In this document: piece after piece, positions 48,738 to 57,760 of the stretch
Layout of the letters: each line of letters begins with the position of its first letter
How positions within the stretch are numbered: position 1 is the first letter of the stretch
From: Natronobiforma cellulositropha
Lineage (GTDB): Archaea > Halobacteriota > Halobacteria > Halobacteriales > Natrialbaceae
DNA length: 64,000 bases
Reading direction: 5' to 3'
Assembly: GCF_025629245.1 (NCBI RefSeq)
Contig: NZ_JANZXN010000004.1
Span: 52,858 to 116,857 of the forward strand
Translations under genes and position numbers: made by a program
The notes under the pieces: generated by a model
The model's database searches: none
What the model saw: the letters and a program-made list of their open reading frames with translations, nothing else
What the model was told of the DNA's origin: nothing

Positions 48738-49637
48738 ATGGAGACGATTCGCGTCCGGACGGTCGACGCGTTCACGGACGAGCCGTTCGCCGGGAACCCC
48801 GCGGGAGTGGTGTGTGACGCCGACGGACTCACAGGCGACCAGCAACAGGCCATCGCATCCGAACTCGCGGTGAGCGAGACCGCCTTCCTGACGGCCAGTC
48901 CGCGCGCTGACTACCGGATTCGCTACTTCACGCCGACCCAGGAGGTACCCCTCTGTGGGCACGCGACGGTCGCCGCGGTGGCACACCTCCACGAGTCGGG
49001 CGCGCTCGAGGGCGAGCGGCTGACGCTCGAGACGGACGTCGGCGTCCTCGAGACCCGCGTCGACGACGACGGCACCGTCTGGATGGACCAGGACGCCCCG
49101 AGCGTCCGGCCGGCCGACCTCGCCTACAGCAGGCTCGCAGACGCCCTCGGCGTCGAGCAGGGCGCACTCGAGAGCGTCGGCCAGGACCTGCCGCTCGCGG
49201 TCGCCTCGACTGGGCTGCCCGCACTGGTGGTCCCGATCACCTACCTCTCGGAACTCGGCGATGCAACGCCGTCGGCCGCCGCCGTCGAGGCGCTCTGTGC
49301 GGAGGTCGACGCGACCGGCCTCTACCTGTTCACCTTCGATACGCTCGCCGCCGACGCGACGCTCCACGGCCGCTTCTTCGCACCCGGTGCCGGTGTCCCC
49401 GAGGACCCCGTGACCGGCACCGCCAGTGGCGCGGTCTGTGCCTACCTCGAGCGCTACGGTGCGTTCGACACCCCACCCGAGGAGTTCAGACTCGAGCAGG
49501 GCCACTTCCTCGAGCGGCCGGGCCAGGTCCGCGTCCGCCTCGCCGGCGGGGTGTCCGTGGGTGGGACGGCGGTGACGACGCTCGAGGGGACGCTCGTCGT
49601 ACCCGACGCAGACGAGGAAGACATCATCGAAGTGTGA
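48738..49637 (+). CDS. PhzF-family isomerase
   Basis: A 299-residue enzyme of the PhzF/diaminopimelate-epimerase fold. The opening VDAFTDEPFAGNPAGVV, the catalytic glutamate in ELAVSETAFL, FTPTQEVPLCGHATVAAV and the C-terminal RFFAPGAGVPEDPVTGTAS are characteristic. PhzF isomerises phenazine precursors in pseudomonads; most family members, including archaeal ones, have unknown substrates. ATG at 48738 matches the family start. Confidence 0.9.
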   Translation: METIRVRTVDAFTDEPFAGNPAGVVCDADGLTGDQQQAIASELAVSETAFLTASPRADYRIRYFTPTQEVPLCGHATVAAVAHLHESGALEGERLTLETDVGVLETRVDDDGTVWMDQDAPSVRPADLAYSRLADALGVEQGALESVGQDLPLAVASTGLPALVVPITYLSELGDATPSAAAVEALCAEVDATGLYLFTFDTLAADATLHGRFFAPGAGVPEDPVTGTASGAVCAYLERYGAFDTPPEEFRLEQGHFLERPGQVRVRLAGGVSVGGTAVTTLEGTLVVPDADEEDIIEV

Positions 49638-49716
49638 GATAGTAGCCACTGCCAGTCAGTGCACACCCGGCCGCCAGATGGGGCGGCGATCAGTGTGTGA
49701 ATCGTTGCAGTTGTTA

Positions 49717-50786
49717 GATGGTGTCATACAATTCATCTCATGCCACGAGCTTAGTTCGGCCCGGATTTTCACCTTGTTCGTAGTTCGTGATGGCGACGAT
49801 CACTCGGAGACACAGTCCAAGATACGCTTGTACCCGCGCATGGACGCGGCCTCGGGCGCGCAGCGTCCCGAGGCCGCAGTCTAAACACGCTCCAAACGTC
49901 CGCTCAACTTGCGTTCGACGCTTGTACGTCTCATTAAGGATCAAACGCTTGAGCGTTACATCCTCGGGAAATTCGTTAATTCGGTCTTCGATGCGGTATT
50001 CGATATCGAGCGGATCAGTGGTGTTTCGTGCGTTGTACGGGGCGATCGGCACGACTCCTGCTTCCAGCAGGAAGTCGTGCCAGTCGAGAATGTCGTAAGC
50101 ACTGTCCCCAAGCATCCAGATCGGACATTTGATGGCGAGCGCGTCACACGTGACGCGCATCGCCGTCTCCTTCGAGGCCTGTTTCGCCTGCGTAAACTCC
50201 GCTGCGGTCGGAATATTTGACCCTGCCGAAGCGATCGTGAGGCCGAATCCGTAGTAGTATTCTTCGGCCGTTAGATCGTAGTTCCACGACGCGTCACCGT
50301 TCCACGCGAGAGCTTCGAGATCGGTTGAATCGATACGGAAGGTAGAGTCGAGCAGGCCACGAGCGGCGGCCTGCTCGACGAGGCGGCTGAACACGTCGTC
50401 AACGACGAGTCCGAGATCGGTGAGGAAGCGATCGGCCGCGTCTCTCGACGGCGATCGATCGAACCCACAGCTGAGCCAAACGGCCGTATTCTGGAGTTCT
50501 CGGGTGACAGGACGAGGCCCGTAGATTCCCCTGTAGAAGCAGTGAAGAAAGCCTCTGAACAGTTCTGGCGGGTGATGGTCTCGTGTTCTCCCCCGATGAG
50601 CGGGGGCGAACACGTCATACTCACTGAGAAAGTCAAAGCTGAGGTATTCGAAGAGCGGAAGCGTCTCGACTGCCACGAGATTAAAGAACTCGTCTATCCA
50701 AGGCTCATCTTGCAGGGTCGCTGAACTCATTCCACCTCAGCGTTCACCCTGCTCTTTGGTATGCTAACTGTTCTATGACACCCTCT
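49717..50786 (-). mobile_element. Insertion sequence (IS4/IS5-like), about 1.07 kb
   Basis: One transposase gene is flanked by imperfect terminal inverted repeats. The left end AGATGGTGTCATACAA (49717-49732) matches the reverse complement of the right end AGAGGGTGTCATAGAA (50771-50786) at 14 of 16 positions. The exact ends and any target duplication cannot be fixed by eye. It separates PhzF from a lower-GC remnant. Confidence 0.8.
49738..50730 (-). CDS. DDE transposase (IS4/IS5 superfamily)
   Basis: A 330-residue transposase. The DDE residues are readable as Asp134 in RIDSTDLEAL, Asp209 in MLGDSAYD and Glu276 in YKRRTQVERTFG; the last shows the Y-x2-R-x3-E signature (Tyr269, Arg272, Glu276) of the IS4 superfamily. 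The N-terminus is a helical DNA-binding region (PPELFRGFLHCFYRGIYG, RDAADRFLTDLGL). No frameshift or truncation is visible, so it may be active. G+C is lower than that of its neighbours. Confidence 0.9.
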   Translation of the reverse strand: MSSATLQDEPWIDEFFNLVAVETLPLFEYLSFDFLSEYDVFAPAHRGRTRDHHPPELFRGFLHCFYRGIYGPRPVTRELQNTAVWLSCGFDRSPSRDAADRFLTDLGLVVDDVFSRLVEQAAARGLLDSTFRIDSTDLEALAWNGDASWNYDLTAEEYYYGFGLTIASAGSNIPTAAEFTQAKQASKETAMRVTCDALAIKCPIWMLGDSAYDILDWHDFLLEAGVVPIAPYNARNTTDPLDIEYRIEDRINEFPEDVTLKRLILNETYKRRTQVERTFGACLDCGLGTLRARGRVHARVQAYLGLCLRVIVAITNYEQGENPGRTKLVA

Positions 50787-51217
50787 TCAACGACCCAACG
50801 GATGTGACTGCGGGCGTACTCCAAAACGCGATCTGTGAAGCGATACAAGACCTTCGTGATGAGCACATTATCGAGCTGAGTGCCGACGATAGTGCTGGTG
50901 AGCTCACGGCACACAGCGAACTCGAGGCCCACACGCCCTGGAAATTGCTTGCCGGTGCCGCCAAGGCAGTCATTTGCGGAATCAATCTCAGCGATCATAT
51001 TGCCGACCGACTGCACGATGCAGAACCTACGGGACAGGTCGACTACACCATTGGTCTCTGGGACACTAGCGCGTGTAGCTGGGGGCAGTGCATCCCAACC
51101 GTAACCCGTGGAGAACGGCTCCATCGGCACACCACAGATATATCTGATCTCCGATATACGTACAGTTGGCCCAGTGCCCGCCTCGGTCTAAGCGAGAGGC
51201 TTTCCAGCTACCTCTGA
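50768..51217 (+). pseudogene. Probable gene remnant beside the insertion sequence
   Basis: The plus frame is open from 50768, across the right end of the insertion sequence, to the stop at 51217. It reads NAICEAIQDLRDEHIIELSA... TPWKLLAGAAKAVICGINLSDHIADRLHD... QVDYTIGLWDTSACSWGQC, with the first residues contributed by the element end. The central part looks protein-like, but no start with a promoter is seen and the C-terminus is Ser/Arg-rich, so I read it as the 3' part of an interrupted gene. The opposite strand (50744-51130) is an alternative reading. Family unknown. Confidence 0.35.
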
Positions 51218-51291
51218 CCGCTTCTCGCTGTCTGACCGATCCGTTTGCTTCCAACACAAAAGTTTCAATAATGCCCATTGGTTATTAGATA

Positions 51292-51684
51292 ATGGATTCA
51301 CGAATGACCTACAACCGTCGACTCGACATCGTTGCTGAACGCTTTCGTCTTCCGGGTTTCGTTGGATTTCTCCTCATCGCGTTTTGGGGTTCGCTAACCC
51401 TCGGTGCATTTTGGGTCGAAATCCCCTCAGCCCAGGGTCTCGTCGCTGGCATCCTCTGGGGTATCCTCTTTTTCGGTTCGAACCTCGCTGCTCGCAGGCG
51501 TATCACGAACTGGATCGCATCTAGTGTCGTAATACTACTTGGGCTCGTCTACATCCGTATCTTCGTACACGAAGCACCCGAGTTCATCGGCGTAGTGGCT
51601 GGTCTCATCGCGACGATCTTCGTCTTGTTCATCTGGGCGACTTACGTCCATCCGTTTCTCTCGGCCGATCGGGAAGAGCGGTGA
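51292..51684 (+). CDS. Four-helix membrane protein, unknown
   Basis: A 130-residue protein with a basic N-terminus (TYNRRLDIVAERFRLPG), four hydrophobic helices (about 20-40, 45-65, 72-92, 97-118) and a polar end (SADREER). TTTCAATAAT at about 51261-51270 is a fair TATA box 22-31 bases before the ATG. No family recognised. Its G+C is lower than the flanking housekeeping genes, consistent with the insertion-sequence region being accessory DNA. Confidence 0.6.
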   Translation: MDSRMTYNRRLDIVAERFRLPGFVGFLLIAFWGSLTLGAFWVEIPSAQGLVAGILWGILFFGSNLAARRRITNWIASSVVILLGLVYIRIFVHEAPEFIGVVAGLIATIFVLFIWATYVHPFLSADREER

Positions 51685-51912
51685 TGGGCTCGATCACTCG
51701 AGGGCGTCTCGCTAATTCGAACTGGACCCGCCTACCCGTCGAAATGTTACTATACCAGCGGGCAGGCCGGTGACCGACGAGCGAGCGCGAGAACCCGGCG
51801 AGGGTGGGCCGACGATCGGCCGAATGACGAAACATTCACTCGGATCGAAGTAGTGATTTGTCAGATTTCTTCACAACATTCATTGTCCGGACGGTGGTCC
51901 ACTCCAGTACAG

Positions 51913-54273
51913 ATGGCAGTACGCTGGCTGGCAGAGATCGATGCCACCGACGTAGAGAGCGTCGGCGGCAAAGGTGCATCCCTGGGTGAACTCACCGGCG
52001 CGGGGCTTCCCGTACCACCCGGCTTCGTCGTGACCGCCCCCACGTATCGCGACTTCATCGAGCGCGCGGGGATCGACGAAGAGCTGTTCGCGGCCGTCGA
52101 CGTCGACGTCGACGACTCGGCGGCGCTGGCGACGGCGGCGAGACGCGCGCAGGAACTCATCCTCGAGACGCCGTTTCCGGCGGATCTCGAGGAGGAGATC
52201 CTCGAGGCCTACCACGAGATCGACGCGAGCCACGGCGAGGAGGCGTTCGTCGCCGTCCGCTCGTCGGCGACCGCAGAGGACTTACCCGACGCCTCCTTCG
52301 CCGGGCAGCAGGAGACCTTCCTGAACGTGAGGAGCGAGACGCTCCTCGAGCGGGTGCGTGCGTGCTGGGCCTCGCTGTTCACCCAGCGGGCGATCTACTA
52401 CCGGACCGAGCAGGGCTTCGACCACGACGTGGTCAACATCGCCGTCGTCGTCCAGCGGATGGTCGACGCCGAGAAGTCGGGCGTCATGTTCACGAGCCAC
52501 CCCTCGACGGGCGAGGCGACGACCATCGTCGAAGCCGCCTGGGGTCTCGGTGAGGCGGTCGTCTCGGGTGCAGTCTCACCGGACAACTACGTCGTCGACC
52601 GCGGGGACCGGACCGTCGACGTGACGGTGGCGACGAAGAAGCTGATGTGCGTCAAAGACGAGGAGACCGGCGAGACCGGCGAGCGCGAGGTTCCCGCGGA
52701 GAAACAGGACGAACGCGTCCTCTCGGATGCGGACCTCGAGCGCCTCGTCGACCTCGGCGAACGCGTCGAGGCCCACTACGGGACGCCCCAGGACGTCGAG
52801 TGGGCGATGGTGGGCGAGGAGGACTTCATGCTCCAGTCTCGCCCGATCACGACCATCGCACCGGGAGCCGACGAGGGCGACGAGCCGACCGAGCGCCTCG
52901 TGGGCGTCACGGCGAGAGGGGAGGACCAGCGGGCGAACGCGACCGACGGCGGGAGCGGCGGCGGCCGGGTCCAGACGGTCGAACGCGCCCAGCGCGAGAC
53001 GACGGACGTGCTCGTCGACGGCCTGGGCTCGAGTCCGGGCAAGGCGAGTGGAGCGGCCCGGATCGTGACCAAACTCGACGAACTCGACAAGGTCGGCGAA
53101 GGCGACGTGATCGTCACCGAGATGACGACGCCCGACATGGTGCCCGCGATGAAACGCGCCTCGGGAATCGTCACCGACGAAGGCGGGATGACCAGCCACG
53201 CCGCCATCGTCTCCCGCGAACTCGGCGTCCCCGCCGTCGTCGGCACGACCAACGCGACGCGCGTGCTCGAGGACGGCCAGGCGATCACCATCGACGGCGA
53301 GATGGGGACGGTTCTCGAAGGCGAGACCGCACCCAGTGACCAGCGCAAGCCCGTCGAAGAGGTGCGCCCGCAAGCGCCGGTCAAGCCGATGACCGCGACG
53401 GAGGTCAAGGTCAACGTCTCGATTCCCGAGGCGGCCCAGCGGGCGGCCGCGACCGGTGCCGACGGCGTCGGCCTGCTGCGCATCGAACACATGATCCTCT
53501 CGCTCGGGCAGACCCCCGAGACGTTCGTCGCCGAACACGGCGCGGACGCCTACGTCTCGGAACTCGTCGACGGCATCCGCGCGGTCGCCGACGAGTTCTA
53601 CCCCCGGCCCGTCCGCGTGCGCACCCTCGACGCCCCGACCGACGAGTTCCGCCAGCTCGAGGGCGGCGCGGACGAACCGGTCGAACACAACCCCATGCTC
53701 GGCTACCGCGGCATCCGGCGCAGCCTCGAGAAACCCGAGGTGTTCGCCTACGAACTCGAGGCCCTGCGAAAGGTCTACGACATGGGCTACGACAACGTCG
53801 AGATCATGCTGCCGCTGGTCAACGACGCCGAGGACGTCTACCGGGCGACGGCGGCGTTCCGCGAGGTGGGTATCGACCCCGAGAAGCGCCGCTGGGGCGT
53901 GATGGTCGAGACGCCCGCCGCGGCACTCGTCGTCGAGGAGTTGATCGAGGCGGGCATCGACTTCGCCTCCTTCGGGACGAACGACCTCACCCAGTACACG
54001 CTGGCGGTCGACCGGAACAACGAACACGTCGCCGGGCGCTTCGACGAACTCCACCCCGCCGTACTGCGCCTGATCGGCGACGTGATCGCGACCTGCCGCG
54101 AACACGACGTCGACACCAGCATCTGCGGACAGGCGGGCTCGAAACCCGAGATGGTCCGCTTCCTCGTCGAGGCTGGCGTCAGTTCCATCTCGGCGAACAT
54201 CGACGCCGTCCGCGACGTCCAACACGAGGTCAAACGGGTCGAGCAGAAACTGTTACTCGAGTCGGTCCGATAG
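51913..54273 (+). CDS. ppsA: Phosphoenolpyruvate synthase
   Basis: A 786-residue enzyme that makes phosphoenolpyruvate from pyruvate and ATP for gluconeogenesis. N-terminal ATP-grasp domain: VGGKGASLGELTGAGLPVPPG, VRSSATAEDLPDASFAGQQ, QSRPITT. Central swivelling domain with the phosphorylated histidine in GGMTSHAAIVSRELGVPAVVG. C-terminal PEP/pyruvate TIM barrel: GVGLLRIEHM, NPMLGYRGIRRS, SFGTNDLTQYTLAVDRN, ICGQAGSKPE. A haloarchaeal linker rich in Gly/Arg/Asp (about residues 325-370) joins the first two. ATG at 51913 begins at AVRWLAEID. 51685-51912 holds only promoter sequence. Confidence 0.95.
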   Translation: MAVRWLAEIDATDVESVGGKGASLGELTGAGLPVPPGFVVTAPTYRDFIERAGIDEELFAAVDVDVDDSAALATAARRAQELILETPFPADLEEEILEAYHEIDASHGEEAFVAVRSSATAEDLPDASFAGQQETFLNVRSETLLERVRACWASLFTQRAIYYRTEQGFDHDVVNIAVVVQRMVDAEKSGVMFTSHPSTGEATTIVEAAWGLGEAVVSGAVSPDNYVVDRGDRTVDVTVATKKLMCVKDEETGETGEREVPAEKQDERVLSDADLERLVDLGERVEAHYGTPQDVEWAMVGEEDFMLQSRPITTIAPGADEGDEPTERLVGVTARGEDQRANATDGGSGGGRVQTVERAQRETTDVLVDGLGSSPGKASGAARIVTKLDELDKVGEGDVIVTEMTTPDMVPAMKRASGIVTDEGGMTSHAAIVSRELGVPAVVGTTNATRVLEDGQAITIDGEMGTVLEGETAPSDQRKPVEEVRPQAPVKPMTATEVKVNVSIPEAAQRAAATGADGVGLLRIEHMILSLGQTPETFVAEHGADAYVSELVDGIRAVADEFYPRPVRVRTLDAPTDEFRQLEGGADEPVEHNPMLGYRGIRRSLEKPEVFAYELEALRKVYDMGYDNVEIMLPLVNDAEDVYRATAAFREVGIDPEKRRWGVMVETPAAALVVEELIEAGIDFASFGTNDLTQYTLAVDRNNEHVAGRFDELHPAVLRLIGDVIATCREHDVDTSICGQAGSKPEMVRFLVEAGVSSISANIDAVRDVQHEVKRVEQKLLLESVR

Positions 54274-54279
54274 GGCCGC

Positions 54280-55938
54280 CTACTGGATTTCGTAGCCGAA
54301 GTGCGTCGCCCAGTTGCCGCGCTGGACGAAGCGCTCGCCAGCGCCCCAGGCGCTCTCGCTCTCGGTACCGTCGTCGCGCTCGAGGGCGGCGTGGGCGGCG
54401 ATGACGACCTCGTCGCCGGGTTCGACGCCGACGTCCTCGAGCGAGACCGTGTACGTGGTCTCCTCGGTGCCGTCGTAGCTGTCACCGTGTGGGAAGCGAC
54501 CCGGGCGCGGGTTGCCCGGCCGGTTGGTCCAGCCCTCGGCGTCGAAGGTGTCGAACGACGCGCCGACGGCGAGGTGGGTTTCGGTGATCTCCCAGCCGTC
54601 GTCGGTCGCGTAGGTCACCGTCAGGTGCTCGCCGTCGTTGACGACACAGACAGATCCGGCCTCGATGTGCTGGCCAGCCAGGAGGTCGACGCACTGTTCG
54701 ACGATCGGTGGCTCGAGCACGTCGACGTCGTGGCTCGTACGCGCGTACACCGTCCCGGTGTCGACGCCGACGACAGTCGCCTCGAGCGTGTACGTGTCGA
54801 GTTCGGCGAAGGCCGCGCGCAGTGGCGTCGTCTCCTCGAAGCCGTTCGGCAGGGCGACGTCCTCGGCGAGCGCCACCGTGAGCGCGTCCCCGTCCGCGCT
54901 CAGTGAGAGGCCACTCCACGCCCCCTCGTCGTCGGCCTCGAGCGAGACGTCGCCGTCCTCGATACCCGCAGTTCGAGTGATCGCGAGGTCGACGGAGGTC
55001 TCCTCCGGCGTCGGGTCGCCGGTGTTGGTCACGGTCAGGTCGTACTCCTCGGCCGTGCCGACGTACGTCTCGTCTGCGCCGTCGATGGCTACGGAGACGG
55101 TCGGAACGACGACCTGCACGCCACCGATTGCCGCCGCGTCACCCGACGGGTTGTAGGCGAGCACGTCGAGAAAGTCGGGGAACGCGAGGAAGAGGTCGTG
55201 CCAGCAACAGACGTTGAGGTCGGTCGTGATTCCGATCTCTGCGCCCTCGTCGGTCGGCTCGATCGTATTGTAGCCGAGTCCACCCTGGGTCTCGAAGTCG
55301 CCGATGTCGGCGAGGTAGCCGAACTGGCTCGAGAGACCGCTCTGGGAGAAGCCGAGTAGGCCACCACCGGCGTTGACGTGGTCTGCGACCTCGGCGACGC
55401 GCGCGGTGAACGCCTCGTTCTCCGCTTCCGTGAGTCCCTCACCCGCAGGGACGCCGGGTCCCGTCTGGAACATCTCGTACTCGCTCGAGACGACCGCGAG
55501 CATCGCGTAGCCGTCGAAGTCGACCGTCTCGATGTCGTCCGCCCCGCCGACGTAGCTGACTGGTTCGCCCGTCAGGAGTCTGATCTCCTGCCAGAACTGA
55601 AAGACCGTGTTCGGCATACCGGACTCACCGACGACGAGAATTCCCTGGCCGCCGTTGGTGACCGCCTCGAGCACGCTGTCGACGACGTCGGCGTACACCT
55701 CGATGGGTCCGTGGCCGCCGATGCCGCCGTCCTCGGCGTCGATTCCCATGAGCACGACCGGGCCGCCCGCGCCATCGCTCGAGCCAGCCGCCGTTCCTGC
55801 GCCCGCGAACGAAACACCGACGCCAGCGAGCGCCGCACCCGCGGTCGCCGTGAGGTACGACCGGCGGTTCATCGCCGTGGTCTCGCTCGAGGCATCTTCG
55901 TCGTCGGCTCCAGCGCCACGGATTCGTCTTGGTGACAT
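54280..55938 (-). CDS. Secreted Tat-substrate protein, unknown
   Basis: About 552 residues. A 22-residue acidic N-extension precedes the twin-arginine signal MNRRSYLTATAGAALAG, then the mature protein. Residues after the signal form a Rossmann-like region (VVLMGIDAEDGGIGGHGPIE... GILVVGESGMPN); the middle has CARDB-like beta strands (YDLTVTNTGDPTPEETSVDL), and the end holds a domain of secreted bacterial proteins (EITETHLAVG... AWGAGERFVQRGNWATHFGYEI). Start at 55938 fits a leaderless promoter; the Met at 55872 is an alternative. Function unknown; surface or extracellular binding is likely. Confidence 0.75.
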   Translation of the reverse strand: MSPRRIRGAGADDEDASSETTAMNRRSYLTATAGAALAGVGVSFAGAGTAAGSSDGAGGPVVLMGIDAEDGGIGGHGPIEVYADVVDSVLEAVTNGGQGILVVGESGMPNTVFQFWQEIRLLTGEPVSYVGGADDIETVDFDGYAMLAVVSSEYEMFQTGPGVPAGEGLTEAENEAFTARVAEVADHVNAGGGLLGFSQSGLSSQFGYLADIGDFETQGGLGYNTIEPTDEGAEIGITTDLNVCCWHDLFLAFPDFLDVLAYNPSGDAAAIGGVQVVVPTVSVAIDGADETYVGTAEEYDLTVTNTGDPTPEETSVDLAITRTAGIEDGDVSLEADDEGAWSGLSLSADGDALTVALAEDVALPNGFEETTPLRAAFAELDTYTLEATVVGVDTGTVYARTSHDVDVLEPPIVEQCVDLLAGQHIEAGSVCVVNDGEHLTVTYATDDGWEITETHLAVGASFDTFDAEGWTNRPGNPRPGRFPHGDSYDGTEETTYTVSLEDVGVEPGDEVVIAAHAALERDDGTESESAWGAGERFVQRGNWATHFGYEIQ

Positions 55939-55968
55939 TTTAACCGCCGTCCTCAACGAGGGACGACG

Positions 55969-55975
55969 TATATAA
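55969..55975 (-). promoter_or_regulatory. TATA box of the secreted protein
   Basis: TTATATA on the minus strand lies 31-37 bases before the ATG at 55938, predicting a very short leader and favouring that start over 55872. The remaining divergent spacer to mfnA (55976-56137) is A/T-rich near 55995-56004 and shows no gene. Confidence 0.6.
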
Positions 55976-56137
55976 TCTAATCTATTTGTTGATGGAAAAT
56001 ATATCGAACCGCAACACACCGCGACGACACACAGGGCGGTGATAGCCCGCAGCGAGGCGTGTGGTTTCGGGTCAGCGGAGAGTCGCGGTGCAGGAGAGAA
56101 CACAACCCATAAACCGATGAACCACCATGAGCGTGAT

Positions 56138-57226
56138 ATGCAGGCCGAGCCGCAGGCGTTCGACCGGGTGCTCTCCTCGATGTGTACGGAGCCTCACCCG
56201 GCCGCCCGCGACGCGGCCATCCGCTTTCTCGCGACGAATCCGGGCGACCCGGCGACCTACCCGGCCGTGGCAGCACTCGAGAGCGCCGCCGTCGACACCC
56301 TCGGCGAGATTGCCGGTCTCGAGAATCCAGGTGGGTACGTCGCCAGCGGCGGCACGGAGGCGAACATCCAGGCGGTGAGGATCGCCAGAGAACGCGCCGG
56401 ACGCACGAAGCGGGCGAACGTCGTCATGCCCGAGTCCGGCCACTTCAGCTTCCAGAAGGCCGCCGACGTCCTCGGAATCGAGTTACGAATCGCGCCGGTC
56501 GACGACGACCTGCGGGCCGACCCGGCGGCGATGGCCGCCTGCGTCGACGACGAGACGGCGCTGGTCGTCGGCGTCGCAGGGACGACCGAGTACGGCCGGG
56601 TCGACCCCATCCCCGAACTCGGCGAGATCGCCGCCTCGGCCGACGCCTTGCTCCACGTCGACGCCGCCTGGGGCGGCTTCCTCCTCCCCTTTACCGACCA
56701 CGCCTGGAACTTCGCGGACGCACCGGTCGACACGATGGCGATCGATCCACACAAGATGGGCCAGGCCGCCGTTCCCTCGGGCGGACTCCTCGCCCGCGAG
56801 GAATCTCTCCTCGACGCGCTCGCCGTCGACACACCCTACCTCGAGTCGACCTCACAGGCGACGCTCACCGGCACGCGCTCGGGCGCTGGCGTCGCGAGCG
56901 CCGTCGCGGCGATGGAGGCGCTCTGGCCCGACGGCTACCGCCGCCAGCACGAACGCTCACAGGCGAACGCGGAGTGGTTCGCCGAGGCGCTCCTCGCTCG
57001 CGGCTACGACGTCGTCGACCCCGAACTACCGCTCGTCTCGGCGTCGGTTCCCGAACCCGTCTTCTACGCGCTCCGCGAGGAAGGCTGGCGCATCTCGCGC
57101 ACCGGCGCCGGCGAACTAAGGGTCGTCTGTATGCCCCACGTCACCCGGGAGATGCTCGAGTCGTTCCTCGCCGACCTCGACCGCCTGGCACCGCGTGCGA
57201 GCGCGACGGTCACCGGCGACGACTGA
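56138..57226 (+). CDS. mfnA: MfnA-type tyrosine/aspartate decarboxylase
   Basis: A 362-residue PLP-dependent group II decarboxylase. Landmarks: [49 protein letters not shown], and the PLP lysine in [14 protein letters not shown]. In methanogens MfnA makes tyramine; in haloarchaea and Thermococci the relatives decarboxylate aspartate to beta-alanine for coenzyme A, which is the more likely role here. ATG at 56138 has a CATAAAC element about 25-31 bases upstream; the in-frame ATG at 56117 is an alternative. Confidence 0.9.
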   Translation: MQAEPQAFDRVLSSMCTEPHPAARDAAIRFLATNPGDPATYPAVAALESAAVDTLGEIAGLENPGGYVASGGTEANIQAVRIARERAGRTKRANVVMPESGHFSFQKAADVLGIELRIAPVDDDLRADPAAMAACVDDETALVVGVAGTTEYGRVDPIPELGEIAASADALLHVDAAWGGFLLPFTDHAWNFADAPVDTMAIDPHKMGQAAVPSGGLLAREESLLDALAVDTPYLESTSQATLTGTRSGAGVASAVAAMEALWPDGYRRQHERSQANAEWFAEALLARGYDVVDPELPLVSASVPEPVFYALREEGWRISRTGAGELRVVCMPHVTREMLESFLADLDRLAPRASATVTGDD

Positions 57227-57300
57227 GCCGAACGGACAGATCCGGGTCGCACACCGACGAATCAACTCGCTTTTGACGGCGTACCACCCACGGGACGACC

Positions 57301-57642
57301 ATGGCGATGGACGCGCTCGATTACGCGGCAGTGGTGGGTATCCTCGGACTCGTCGCCGCGACGCAGGTTCTCGAAGGGACATTAGTCGCGGTCCTCCTGG
57401 CTGGATTCGCCCTCTCACTGTCGACGTGGCGCCTCTACGGCGGCCGACTCTGGGAAGCGCTGGCCTGGCTCGCGTGGGTTGGAACCGCCGTCGTCACCGC
57501 CTTCGGACCCGACAGTCACCCGGTGTTGCTCGCGGCCTTCTTCACCACGATGGCCCTCGGCATCGCCCTCCTCTTCGGGTCCAGACTCGGCCTTCTGCCA
57601 GACCTCGCCAGCGACGACGCGGGCACGAGCGACCGGGCGTGA
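57301..57642 (+). CDS. Small membrane protein, unknown
   Basis: 113 residues with four hydrophobic helices (about 8-22, 25-42, 52-69, 76-95) and an acidic tail ending SDDAGTSDRA. It follows mfnA by 74 bases and precedes metG on the same strand. The start may be the ATG at 57301 or 57307. The family is not recognised. Confidence 0.6.
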   Translation: MAMDALDYAAVVGILGLVAATQVLEGTLVAVLLAGFALSLSTWRLYGGRLWEALAWLAWVGTAVVTAFGPDSHPVLLAAFFTTMALGIALLFGSRLGLLPDLASDDAGTSDRA

Positions 57643-57760
57643 CCACCGACCGCTCGAGGTGACAGCACTGGTTCGATCCGCCGAAGCGACAGGTGACGGG
57701 GGGTGAGACGAGCGAGGCGAAACCGGCGGGTTTTACGCTCGCAGACGAGACACATCGAGT

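Noticed and set aside
52576-54225. Minus-strand 549-codon frame opposite ppsA
   Set aside because: Shadow of the PEP synthase gene; no motif or promoter.
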